Assembly (NCBI GenBank): GCA_945890595.1
Contig: CAMDCQ010000046.1
Location: 1-14,564, forward strand
DNA length: 14,564 bases
DNA from: Chitinophaga pinensis
GTDB taxonomy: Bacteria > Bacteroidota > Bacteroidia > NS11-12g > UBA9320
Reading direction: 5' to 3'
Made by a program: the position numbers and the translations under genes. This document shows, piece after piece, positions 1 through 8,100 of the stretch (within the stretch, counting starts at the first letter, position 1; the number at the start of each line of letters is the position of its first letter). The notes beneath the pieces were generated by a model. That model did not search any database, had not been told where the DNA came from, and worked only from the letters and a program-made list of their open reading frames with translations.

Positions 1-2
1 AA

Positions 3-653
3 TCACAAGTATTCTCAACGGCATCAGACAGTCAACCAAGTGTAGAAATACACGTATTGCAAGGTGAGCGCGCTATGGCAAGGGATAACAGAACTATTGG
101 TAAATTCCATTTAGACGGAATTCCTCCAGCACCTAGAGGAAGACCACAAATTGAAGTAACTTTTGATATTGACGCAAACGGTATACTAAACGTAAGTGCA
201 AAAGATAAAGATACAGGTAAAGAGCAGAATATCAGAATAGAAGCAAGTTCTGGTCTTAGCGATGCTGAGATAGATAGAATGCGTAAGGAAGCTGAAGCTA
301 ATGCAGATGCAGACAAAGCAGAGAGAGAAAAAATAGATAAGCTAAACCAAGCAGATCAGTTAATCTTTACCACTGAAAAACAAATATCCGAATACGGAGA
401 TAAAATACCTGCAGAGAAAAAAGCAGCTATCGAATCTGCTAAAGAGGATCTTAAAACTGCACATGCTGCAGGCGACATAGCAGGTATTGAAGTGCACATG
501 GAAACGCTTAACAAAGCGTGGGAAGCAGCTAGCCAAGATATCTATGCAGCACAGCAAGAAGGTGGCGCTCCTGGAGCAGAAGCCAATGCAGGTGGCGAGC
601 CTACAGATAATGCTACAGAAGCAGAAGACGTAGACTTTGAAGAAGTAAAGTAA
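3..653 (+). CDS. dnaK: Chaperone DnaK (Hsp70), C-terminal part, 5' end outside window
   Basis: This is the C-terminal 216 residues of the ATP-dependent cytoplasmic chaperone DnaK. The reading frame is open to the left edge, so the ATPase domain and the start lie outside the window; the apparent TTG at 57 is internal. Visible parts, in order: substrate-binding beta-sandwich with the family signatures SVEIHVLQGER, IGKFHLDGIPPAPRG and EVTFDIDANGILNVSAKDK; then the helical lid beginning near SGLSDAEIDRM; then a disordered Ala/Gly/Glu-rich tail ending DVDFEEVK, the usual bacterial DnaK end that resembles the eukaryotic EEVD motif. One small departure from the usual sequence is GERAMA where GERPMA is typical. 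It is followed directly by a strong terminator, so it is probably not co-transcribed with the transhydrogenase genes. No grpE or dnaJ is visible in the window. Confidence 0.97.
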   Translation, partial: SQVFSTASDSQPSVEIHVLQGERAMARDNRTIGKFHLDGIPPAPRGRPQIEVTFDIDANGILNVSAKDKDTGKEQNIRIEASSGLSDAEIDRMRKEAEANADADKAEREKIDKLNQADQLIFTTEKQISEYGDKIPAEKKAAIESAKEDLKTAHAAGDIAGIEVHMETLNKAWEAASQDIYAAQQEGGAPGAEANAGGEPTDNATEAEDVDFEEVK

Positions 654-717
654 GCTTCGATTATTAGTTAGGGTTATCCGTTAACAGGATTTCTCAAGAC
701 TGATTCAAATAGAATTG

Positions 718-749
718 AAAGAGCCGCTCACAGAGTGGCTCTTTTTTAT
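718..749 (+). terminator. Intrinsic terminator after dnaK
   Basis: A 10-bp stem (720-729 with 733-742, one G-U pair) with a 3-base ACA loop is followed by a T run at 743-747. Two further A-T pairs extend the base. It lies 65 bases after the dnaK stop and separates dnaK from the next operon. Confidence 0.9.
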
Positions 750-851
750 TCTATGCGCAAAATATTGCTGTGGACATTTTGAGTGAGTCCTCAGGAGTTT
801 CATTTATGTGCACAATTTCTGGACTTTTTATATTCAATATCAAAAATCTTC

Positions 852-859
852 TAACTTTA
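852..859 (+). promoter_or_regulatory. Possible -7 element for the pnt operon
   Basis: The sequence TAACTTTA matches 7 of 8 positions of the Bacteroidota -7 consensus TAnnTTTG. It would give a short leader of about 20 bases before the preferred TTG start at 886. No convincing TTTG -33 element is seen at the expected spacing, so this is only a candidate. Apart from this and the dnaK terminator, I see nothing else in 654-885. Confidence 0.25.
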
Positions 860-885
860 CCGCCAACTTAAAAGTAGAAGAAAAA

Positions 886-1974
886 TTGAAACTTTCAGTA
901 CTCAAAGAAACCGATGCAGGCGAAACTCGCGTAGCCATAGTTCCTAAATCCATTAGTAAGTTAATGTCCTTAGGGTTTGAAGTGATGGTAGAGACAAATG
1001 CAGGAGTTAGCGCCGCGTTTACCGATGCCGATTACATCAATGCAGGAGCAAGTGTAGTTGCCGGTGCAAAAGAAGCGATTGAACTAAGTGATGTTATTGT
1101 TAAAATAAACCCACCTTCTTCGGAGGATTTAGCGAATCTTAAAAGTGGTCAAATATGGGTGTCTCAGTTGTTTCATAGGTTAAACGAAGATCTTATCCTT
1201 AACCTTGAAAGTAAAGGAGTGAAAGGGTTAAGTTTGGATGCTATGCCAAGAATAAGTAGAGCCCAAAGTATGGATATACTTAGCTCTCAATCCAATCTTT
1301 CGGGCTATAAGTCTGTGATATGCGGTGCTGACAATTTAGGTAAAATATTTCCGATGCTAACTACCGCAGCGGGTACTATTACGCCGGCTAGAGTCTTGAT
1401 CTTTGGCGTAGGCGTGGCAGGATTACAAGCCATTGCTACGGCTAAAAGACTTGGCGCTATTGTGGAGGCTACAGATGTGCGCATGGAGTGCAAAGAGCAA
1501 ACAGAATCATTAGGCGCTAAATTTATTAGTGTAGAAGATGACGGTGCAGGGGTGAAGGTAGAAGGCGGTTATGCCAAAGAAGTATCTGAAGAATATTTAG
1601 CCAAGCAAAAAGCCGCGGTTAATAAATCATTGGCGCAAGCCGACTTAGTAATTACCACTGCGTTAGTGCAAGGAGCAAAATCACCCATTCTGATTAGTCA
1701 AGAGCAAATCGAAATGATGAAAAATGGGTCTGTAATAGTGGATATGGCCGTTGCCAAAGGCGGTAATACTGCACTGAGCAAAGCAGACGAAACAGTGATA
1801 CACAACGGAGTAAAGATAGTGGGGATAAGCAACTTTCCCGCTCAAATACCAACCAATGCCAGTGAATTACTAAGCCGAAACATCGATACATTTTTATCGC
1901 ATATGGTAAGTGAAGGCAACTTTAAATGGGATATGGAGGATGAGATAACTATCGGAACTCTGGTTACTAAGTAA
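886..1974 (+). CDS. pntA: Proton-translocating NAD(P) transhydrogenase, alpha-1 subunit (NAD(H)-binding)
   Basis: This is domain I of the membrane transhydrogenase. It binds NAD(H) at the cytoplasmic face and passes hydride to NADP+ on PntB. In the numbering from TTG 886 (362 residues) the sequence shows the N-terminal KLSVLKETDAGETRVAIVP signature, the RAQSMDILSSQ motif near 125-135 that contacts the nicotinamide, and a Rossmann nucleotide-binding loop GVGVAG near 174-179 followed by the acidic end of strand 2 (EATDVR). The frame stays open upstream to a GTG at 808, but the extra 26 residues resemble no family member, and homologues begin at the KLSVLKE strand. TTG 886 is therefore preferred. 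The membrane part of the alpha chain is a separate gene 37 bases downstream, the split (three-gene) arrangement also known from Rhodospirillum rubrum. Confidence 0.95.
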   Translation: MKLSVLKETDAGETRVAIVPKSISKLMSLGFEVMVETNAGVSAAFTDADYINAGASVVAGAKEAIELSDVIVKINPPSSEDLANLKSGQIWVSQLFHRLNEDLILNLESKGVKGLSLDAMPRISRAQSMDILSSQSNLSGYKSVICGADNLGKIFPMLTTAAGTITPARVLIFGVGVAGLQAIATAKRLGAIVEATDVRMECKEQTESLGAKFISVEDDGAGVKVEGGYAKEVSEEYLAKQKAAVNKSLAQADLVITTALVQGAKSPILISQEQIEMMKNGSVIVDMAVAKGGNTALSKADETVIHNGVKIVGISNFPAQIPTNASELLSRNIDTFLSHMVSEGNFKWDMEDEITIGTLVTK

Positions 1975-2011
1975 CTAAGCCCAAAAAATTTAACGTTTAA
2001 ATAAAATTGAA

Positions 2012-2308
2012 ATGATAGAATTTTTCACAGAAAATAAGGACATGATTTTTATCGTCATCTTGATGATATTCGTAGGAGTAGAGGTGATAGGAAAAGTGCC
2101 TGCAGTACTCCACACACCACTGATGTCTGGCGCTAATGCTATACACGGTGTGGTAGTGGTCGGAGCCATTTTACTCATGCTAAACACAGAAACAGACAAT
2201 TACCTAGCCCTGGCCCTTGGCACCATAGCTGTATTTTTAGGGACGCTAAATGTGGTAGGCGGTTTTGTAGTGACAGATAGAATGTTAGAAATGTTTAAGA
2301 AAAAATAA
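2012..2308 (+). CDS. pntA-2: NAD(P) transhydrogenase, alpha-2 subunit (membrane)
   Basis: This 98-residue inner-membrane protein is part of domain II, the proton channel of the transhydrogenase. Three hydrophobic helices are visible near residues 11-31, 43-57 and 64-86. The conserved loop KVPAVLHTPLMSGANAIHG sits between helices 1 and 2. The length is typical of the alpha-2 (PntAB) chain in organisms where the alpha subunit is split. Its stop and the pntB start overlap by one base (TAATG), which suggests translational coupling and balanced production of the two membrane subunits. Confidence 0.95.
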   Translation: MIEFFTENKDMIFIVILMIFVGVEVIGKVPAVLHTPLMSGANAIHGVVVVGAILLMLNTETDNYLALALGTIAVFLGTLNVVGGFVVTDRMLEMFKKK

Positions 2309-3693
2309 TGAATTTAGAGATACAACACATTATATATTTATTGTCTTCAGTTACCTTCATTTTAGGACTGAAAATGCTAAGTAATGCCAAAACCGCAAAG
2401 AAAGGAAATTCCTTAGCAGCGGTTGGAATGATAGCAGCTATTCTTACGGCAATAGTGTTTCATGACGGAGCGGTAAGTCCTTTGGTATACGGGCTTATTT
2501 TTGGAGCTATAGCGATTGGTACTGTCGTTGGTTGGCTTACTGCCAAGCGTGTACAAATGACTAAAATGCCAGAATTAGTCTCGCTTTTCAACGGTATGGG
2601 TGGTGCATGTGCTGCTCTTATCGGTTTGGTAGAGTTTCATCACAATACAAGTAATCCTACCAATATGGCAGTCATACTGGCAGGAATGGTTATAGGGTCA
2701 GTATCTTTTAGTGGCAGTATGATCGCATGGGCAAAGTTAAATGGCACCCTAAAAAATGCTATTCGATTACCGCAATACAACCTAATCAATACCGCGATTA
2801 TGTTTGGCTTATTTGCTTATTCAGCATGGATGATTTGGGCAGGAACTGCTGACGAAATGCACTTGTACATTTTGTTTTTTGCGTCCATTGCCTACGGTAT
2901 TTTGTTTGTGTTACCCATCGGTGGTGCAGATATGCCGGTAGTTATTTCATTGTTAAATTCATTTACCGGACTAGCAGCAGCTTTTGGTGGTTTCTTATAT
3001 GGAAATCAAGTAATGCTTACAGGTGGAATACTGGTAGGTAGTGCAGGAACCTTGCTTACCTTGGTAATGTGTAAAGCGATGAACCGACCTCTGTTTAATG
3101 TGATATTTGGAGCATTCGGTGCAGGGACTGAATCAGCAGGTGTTGCAGGACCTCAGGGCAATGTAAAAGAAGTGGGTCCTAGTGATCTTGCCGTGCAATT
3201 AAATTACAGTAAGAAAGTAATTATTGTTCCGGGATATGGTCTTGCAGTGGCACAAGCACAGCACGTGATTAAAGAATTAGAAACTATTCTAGAATCAAGA
3301 GGAGTAGAGGTTACTTATGCTATACATCCTGTTGCGGGGCGTATGCCAGGTCATATGAATGTATTGTTGGCAGAAAGTAATGTAGAGTATGACAAGCTAA
3401 AGGAGATGGAAGACATTAATCCTGAGTTTGCTCAGACCGATGTGGTCCTGGTAGTAGGAGCTAATGACGTGGTAAATCCCGCAGCTAAAAATGATCCGAG
3501 TAGTCCGATATACGGAATGCCAATACTGGATGTAGAAAATGCCAAAGCGTGTATAGTTAATAAGCGAAGTATGAATGCTGGGTATGCTGGTATAGAAAAT
3601 GAACTGTTTTTCAGAGATAAAACCCAAATGCTTTTTGGTGATGCAAAAAAAGTCTTGACCGAACTGGTAACAGAGTTAAAAGCGTTGGATTAA
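2308..3693 (+). CDS. pntB: NAD(P) transhydrogenase, beta subunit (NADP(H)-binding)
   Basis: This 461-residue subunit completes the enzyme NADH + NADP+ + H+(out) = NAD+ + NADPH + H+(in). The first 270 or so residues are a series of hydrophobic helices (rest of the proton channel, with ELVSLFNGMGGACAAL as the family signature). The C-terminal soluble domain III binds NADP(H): a GYGLAVAQAQ loop at 309-318, then HPVAGRMPGHMNVLLAE, VVGANDVVNPAA from about 382, and KRSMNAGYAG near the end. All expected domain III motifs are present and the length is normal, so the subunit looks functional. It follows pntA-2 with a one-base overlap, and rsmE starts 9 bases after its stop. Confidence 0.97.
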   Translation: MNLEIQHIIYLLSSVTFILGLKMLSNAKTAKKGNSLAAVGMIAAILTAIVFHDGAVSPLVYGLIFGAIAIGTVVGWLTAKRVQMTKMPELVSLFNGMGGACAALIGLVEFHHNTSNPTNMAVILAGMVIGSVSFSGSMIAWAKLNGTLKNAIRLPQYNLINTAIMFGLFAYSAWMIWAGTADEMHLYILFFASIAYGILFVLPIGGADMPVVISLLNSFTGLAAAFGGFLYGNQVMLTGGILVGSAGTLLTLVMCKAMNRPLFNVIFGAFGAGTESAGVAGPQGNVKEVGPSDLAVQLNYSKKVIIVPGYGLAVAQAQHVIKELETILESRGVEVTYAIHPVAGRMPGHMNVLLAESNVEYDKLKEMEDINPEFAQTDVVLVVGANDVVNPAAKNDPSSPIYGMPILDVENAKACIVNKRSMNAGYAGIENELFFRDKTQMLFGDAKKVLTELVTELKALD

Positions 3694-3702
3694 TAGATAG
3701 AC

Positions 3703-4386
3703 TTGAATAATCTATTTTATACCCAATCCATCGCTGGAGCATCACTAACCCTCGAAGACCAAGAAGCAGCGCACTGCGCACTTGTGCTTCGCAAAAAAGT
3801 AGGTGAAATTATCTACGTGATAGATGGAAAGGGAAATAGATACAAGTGCTGTATAGACAGGCAAAGCAAGCGAGACGTGGAGTGTGCGATACTGAGCACC
3901 GAAACCAAAGAAAAGTCTGAGAATATAACCATCGCCATAGCTCCTACCAAAAATAGAGACCGACTGGAGTGGATGGTGGAAAAGCTGGTAGAAATAGGAG
4001 TGGAGCGTATCGTGCTTATGCATACCAAAAATACTGAGCGTACGCGCACCAATTTAGAACGATTGGAGAAAAAAGCGGTTTCGGCAGTGAAACAAAGTCT
4101 ACGATTTTACATTCCAGCCGTGATAGAAATGGAATATGCAGATGTTCTAAAAATAGAGTCTACAGCAAGGTACATCGCGCATTGTTACCCTGAACAGCCA
4201 AAGAGTGCAACCCTAGTATCAGAGAACAAATTAAGTAATAAACTAATCTTGATAGGACCCGAAGGTGACTTTACAACACAAGAAGTGGAACAAGCGTTCA
4301 AAGTAGGTTTTCAAGGCTTAGATTTGGGTGAGTTTAGGTTGCGCACAGAAACTGCGGCTATTGTGGCCGTTACCCGGTTTCAGTAA
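3703..4386 (+). CDS. rsmE: 16S rRNA (uracil-1498-N3)-methyltransferase RsmE
   Basis: This cytoplasmic SPOUT-class enzyme methylates N3 of U1498 in 16S rRNA using S-adenosylmethionine. The 227-residue product shows an N-terminal PUA-like part (AAHCALVLRKKVGEIIYVIDGKGN) and the helix DRLEWMVEKLVEIGV at 86-100. The knot and SAM-binding motifs IGPEGDF (184-190) and LGEFRLRTETA (208-218) follow. Translation must begin at TTG 3703: the family's N-terminal LFY strand starts three residues later and no ATG or GTG is available in frame. The 9-base gap from pntB argues for co-transcription. The protein ends soon after the last knot helix (VAVTRFQ), slightly short but still complete for the family. The link to the transhydrogenase is probably only through the shared transcript. 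Confidence 0.95.
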   Translation: MNNLFYTQSIAGASLTLEDQEAAHCALVLRKKVGEIIYVIDGKGNRYKCCIDRQSKRDVECAILSTETKEKSENITIAIAPTKNRDRLEWMVEKLVEIGVERIVLMHTKNTERTRTNLERLEKKAVSAVKQSLRFYIPAVIEMEYADVLKIESTARYIAHCYPEQPKSATLVSENKLSNKLILIGPEGDFTTQEVEQAFKVGFQGLDLGEFRLRTETAAIVAVTRFQ

Positions 4387-4416
4387 GATGGAATTTCTTA
4401 TTTTCGTGAGCCGAAT

Positions 4417-5067
4417 ATGAAGTACAGCGTTCTCCTCGCATTTATTATTTTATCGTCTAGTTTTCAAACGGACTATTCTATTAAAATAGCCAAGTTAAAA
4501 TATGATGGCGGTGGCGACTGGTACGTTAACAGAACAGCCTTACCTAACCTTGCTAATTTTTGCAATCAAAATTTAAAAACAAGTATCAATCCGCAAGATG
4601 AAATAGTGGAAGCAGGGAGTAGTGAAATTTTTAACTATCCCTATATTTATATGACCGGGCATGGTAATGTCTTGTTTAGTCCTAAAGATGCGAGTAACCT
4701 TCGCAAATACCTGATGGCGGGTGGTTTTTTGCATATAGACGATAACTATGGCTTAGATAAATACGTGCGACCCGAAATGAAAAAGGTTTTTCCCGAACTT
4801 GATTTTGTGGAGTTGCCCTTTAATCATCTCATTTACAACCAGAGGTATAAATTTCCCAATGGATTGCCCAAAATACACGAACACGATGGCAAACCAGCAC
4901 AAGGTTTTGGACTCATTTACAAAGGCCGCTTGGTTTGTTATTATGATTACGAATGTGATTTAGGTAATGGCTGGGAAGATCCCGGAATTTATAACGATAG
5001 CGAAGAAAAGCGACTTAAAGCGCTGCAAATGGGAGCTAATATACTTCAGTATTGTTTTAGTAATTAG
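4417..5067 (+). CDS. DUF4159-family exported protein of unknown function
   Basis: The 216-residue protein begins with a short hydrophobic signal (MKYSVLLAFIILSSSF), so it is probably exported to the periplasm. The mature part matches my memory of the DUF4159 family: KLKYDGGGDWY near 26-36, YPYIYMTGHGNVLFS near 74-88, LMAGGFLHIDDNYG at 99-112, and CYYDYECDLGNGWED near 174-188. The family has a fold like class I glutamine-amidotransferase or trehalose-utilisation (ThuA-like) domains and no assigned reaction that I know of. The conserved Asp, His and Gly clusters suggest a ligand site, but this is inference. It lies 30 bases after rsmE and is probably the last gene of the pnt operon. DUF4159 confidence is high, function unknown. 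Confidence 0.85.
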   Translation: MKYSVLLAFIILSSSFQTDYSIKIAKLKYDGGGDWYVNRTALPNLANFCNQNLKTSINPQDEIVEAGSSEIFNYPYIYMTGHGNVLFSPKDASNLRKYLMAGGFLHIDDNYGLDKYVRPEMKKVFPELDFVELPFNHLIYNQRYKFPNGLPKIHEHDGKPAQGFGLIYKGRLVCYYDYECDLGNGWEDPGIYNDSEEKRLKALQMGANILQYCFSN

Positions 5068-5146
5068 TGATTTTTTATTGTGATGGTTCAATAATCAAAT
5101 CCATCCTACGCTGAAACAGAAAGACAGGATTTCTTGTTTTAATCTT

Positions 5147-5154
5147 TAAATTTG
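5147..5154 (+). promoter_or_regulatory. Bacteroidota -7 promoter element for the giant surface protein
   Basis: TAAATTTG is a perfect match to the Bacteroidota -7 consensus TAnnTTTG and ends 5 bases before the TTG start at 5160. Transcription would begin at about the start codon itself. No clear TTTG -33 element is found 19-23 bases upstream, so activity is inferred from the -7 match alone. Confidence 0.5.
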
Positions 5155-5159
5155 TTTCG

Positions 5160-8100
5160 TTGAATCGCACAATTCACTTTTTATTTCTACTGGTCGCAAT
5201 TCCATTATATGGTTTTGCACAGACACACGATTGGGCATTTGATTTAAACGTAGTAAGCGGAAGAGCTCAAATAAATACTCAAGTGGTTGATGATAGCTCG
5301 AATGTTTACATAGCAGGAAGATTCTACGGTGTGCTTAATTTAGGAACGGATACATTTACTTTTCCAAGTACATCCAATCAAACTATATTTTTAGCGAAGT
5401 ATGATAAAGACGGAAACTATAAGTGGGGGAAGTCTTTCAGTTCAGCTAACAGTGCCAACCTTGTTGACATGGTAATTAATTCTCAAAATCAAATTATTCT
5501 GTTTGGTCATGGCGCAGGAACCCTAAGTTTTGGTAGTACCACTCTTACCCGAAGTAGTTATGTTTTTGCAGCATTTATGACGCCAGCTGGCTCTTTTACA
5601 AGCGCAAAGGAGCTGGGATATGGTTTTTTTACGAATGCAAGGCATATCGCTTTAGGGAAAAATGATGAAATTTACGTTTCCATGTATCTCAATGGATTCG
5701 GCGCAGGATGGCGCATAGTGAATGGGTCAGGTACGAAAAATGGTTCGGGGTATGTGAATACCATTACCAAGTTTAATGCGACGGCTACGAGTCTTTCTTG
5801 GAGTACAGAGTACGCGGATATAGGTACTATATATGACCTGGCTGTGGATAAAGACAATCAAGTTTATTACTGCGCAAACGTTGAACCGAACAAAACCGTG
5901 TTGGGCACAACAACTTCCGCTACGAGCAGGACCTGCTACCTGGTGTGGCTAGACTCCAATGGAAGTTATAAAAATAAGCTAATCATCTCTTCAATTAATG
6001 CCAAATTCAGTAATCTGTCACAGATAGAGGTAATTGATAGTACACTAATCTATCTTGCGGGATATTCTTTTAATGATTCTCTGGGAATTGGTTCAAATAA
6101 GATCTATAGTCTAACTGCCGATCCTAACAAAAGTTTCTATTTTGTAGCCGAGTTAGTTGATTTCGATTCTATTTCTTGGTCTAGGAGCACATCTCATAAT
6201 TATGGTTCTTTTGATTTTAGGTTAAAAATTAGTGGCGATTTTCTGTTTTTGTCTTTCATACAAAATTCAAGTGGTTTTTCATTTGGAGGTTTTTCTACGA
6301 GTGCGGCAATACCTGCTGTCGTAAGTAAGATTGATAGACTTGGAAATGTACTTTGGTATCTGCCTATAGGCGCCTCTACTTCGCCAATTCTGTCTGCTAT
6401 TGGAGAGCAAGACTTATTTTATTCAGGAGGTTTTTCGGGTTCTATTACGCTAAGTCCTTTTTCACTATCAAACTCTAGCTCTTATCTAAAACCCTTTATT
6501 GCTCGCACCGCGGATTACAGTATAACGCGAGGAAAAGTAACAAATGGGCCTTATTGTGCAGGTGATACTCTCTTAGTGCCTTATCAAATCTCTGGAGATT
6601 TTGACACATCTAATCTCTTTATTGCTGAATTAAGTGACGAAAACGGAGAATTTTTTGGAAATCAGTTTAAACTAGGTCAACTAAAAACCAACGTAGCTTC
6701 AACTGTAATTGGCGTTTTACCCTTGTTTAATGTGGTATCTTCTAATACCTATAGAATTCGTATTCGATCTACATCGCCGGTTGTGCAAAGTTATTATCAG
6801 CTAGATACGTTAAATCTGTTGATTTATAGCCGTGATAAAGCAGATCCTGGAAAGGACACGAGTCTTTGCTACGGTGACACCCTAAAACTCAATAATTTTG
6901 GTGGAACACGTTGGCAATGGACACCTAATTATGCGATTAGTGACAGTACTGTCCGTAATCCCTTTGTGTTTCCACTTCAAGATACTACCTATACTCTTAT
7001 TATTTCGGATAGCAGTGGCTGCGGCGCACCAGATACCGCAGATATAAAAATCAGTATTATTCAACCACCCTACTTCGCAACATTAACTCAATCAGATACT
7101 GTGGTTTGTATAGGAGATTCTGTTGACTTATCTATAGAGGCACTTGCAGGTATTGGCCAATATTACATAAACTGGATGAGTCCTCAGGGTGCGTTGCTCA
7201 AAACAACAAATACGATTTCAAAAGATACTTTTCGCTTAAAAATTGACAGCAATACAACTGTTTATGCTCTAGTAACAGACAGTTGTTCTACTCGAATAGA
7301 TACTGCTACTTTTCTTATTAATACCTATTCGGCTACTCAAATTATCAATCAACCCCTAGACACACAGGTTTGTTACGGTCAAGAAATTATTCTTTCCAAT
7401 TATCTGCAGCATCCCAAAGTAGATTCCATAACATGGGCTTGGTATCAAGTTGGGTCTAATGCAATTGTGGGAACGGATTCTTTTCTGAAAAAATCGTTTT
7501 CTAATAATGTAGGATATCGCGTAATTGCAAAAAATGCATGCACGCAGGAAGAAATAACCCACAGTTTTAATGTTTCTGTTTTTTCACCACTCTCTGCCGC
7601 CATTGTAACTACGGCGGCATCAGATTCTTTTTGTGTGGGAACGAATCAAATTCTTTATGCTACTCCTTCAGGAGGAAGCCCTAATTTTCCCAAATGGAGT
7701 AAATGGCTTTTTGGAAACGAAATAATTGATTCGGACTCTATTTTGCTACATTTTGATTCACTTTATTCGTTGAATCCCTTACAACGAAACTATGATATAA
7801 AGCTCGTAACAAGCGATGGTTGCACATCTCCAAATGATACGGCAAGCTATAACTTCTATCTATATCCGAAATTATCCATTGACACTATCAATCTTCCGGA
7901 TTCGGTTTTATGTTTGGGAAGAAGCATGTCACTCGTTTCAAGTATTTATGGTGGGAAAGGTCAGGATTATTATGTATACGAATGGCGGTATTTAGGAAAT
8001 CGAGTGGGTGGAGATAGTGCGGTATTTAGCGTAAAATCGAATGAGTTTACTGCCGGCCAATCACATAATGTACAGCTCAGCGTCTCAGACGTTTGTAGTA

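Noticed and set aside
808..885. N-terminal extension of pntA from GTG 808
   Set aside because: The 26 extra residues resemble no part of the family, whose members begin at the KLSVLKE strand; TTG 886 fits better.
5097..5145. Stem AAATCC/GGATTT followed by a T-rich stretch after the DUF4159 gene, as a terminator
   Set aside because: Only a 6-bp stem with a 24-base loop and an interrupted T run; too weak to call.
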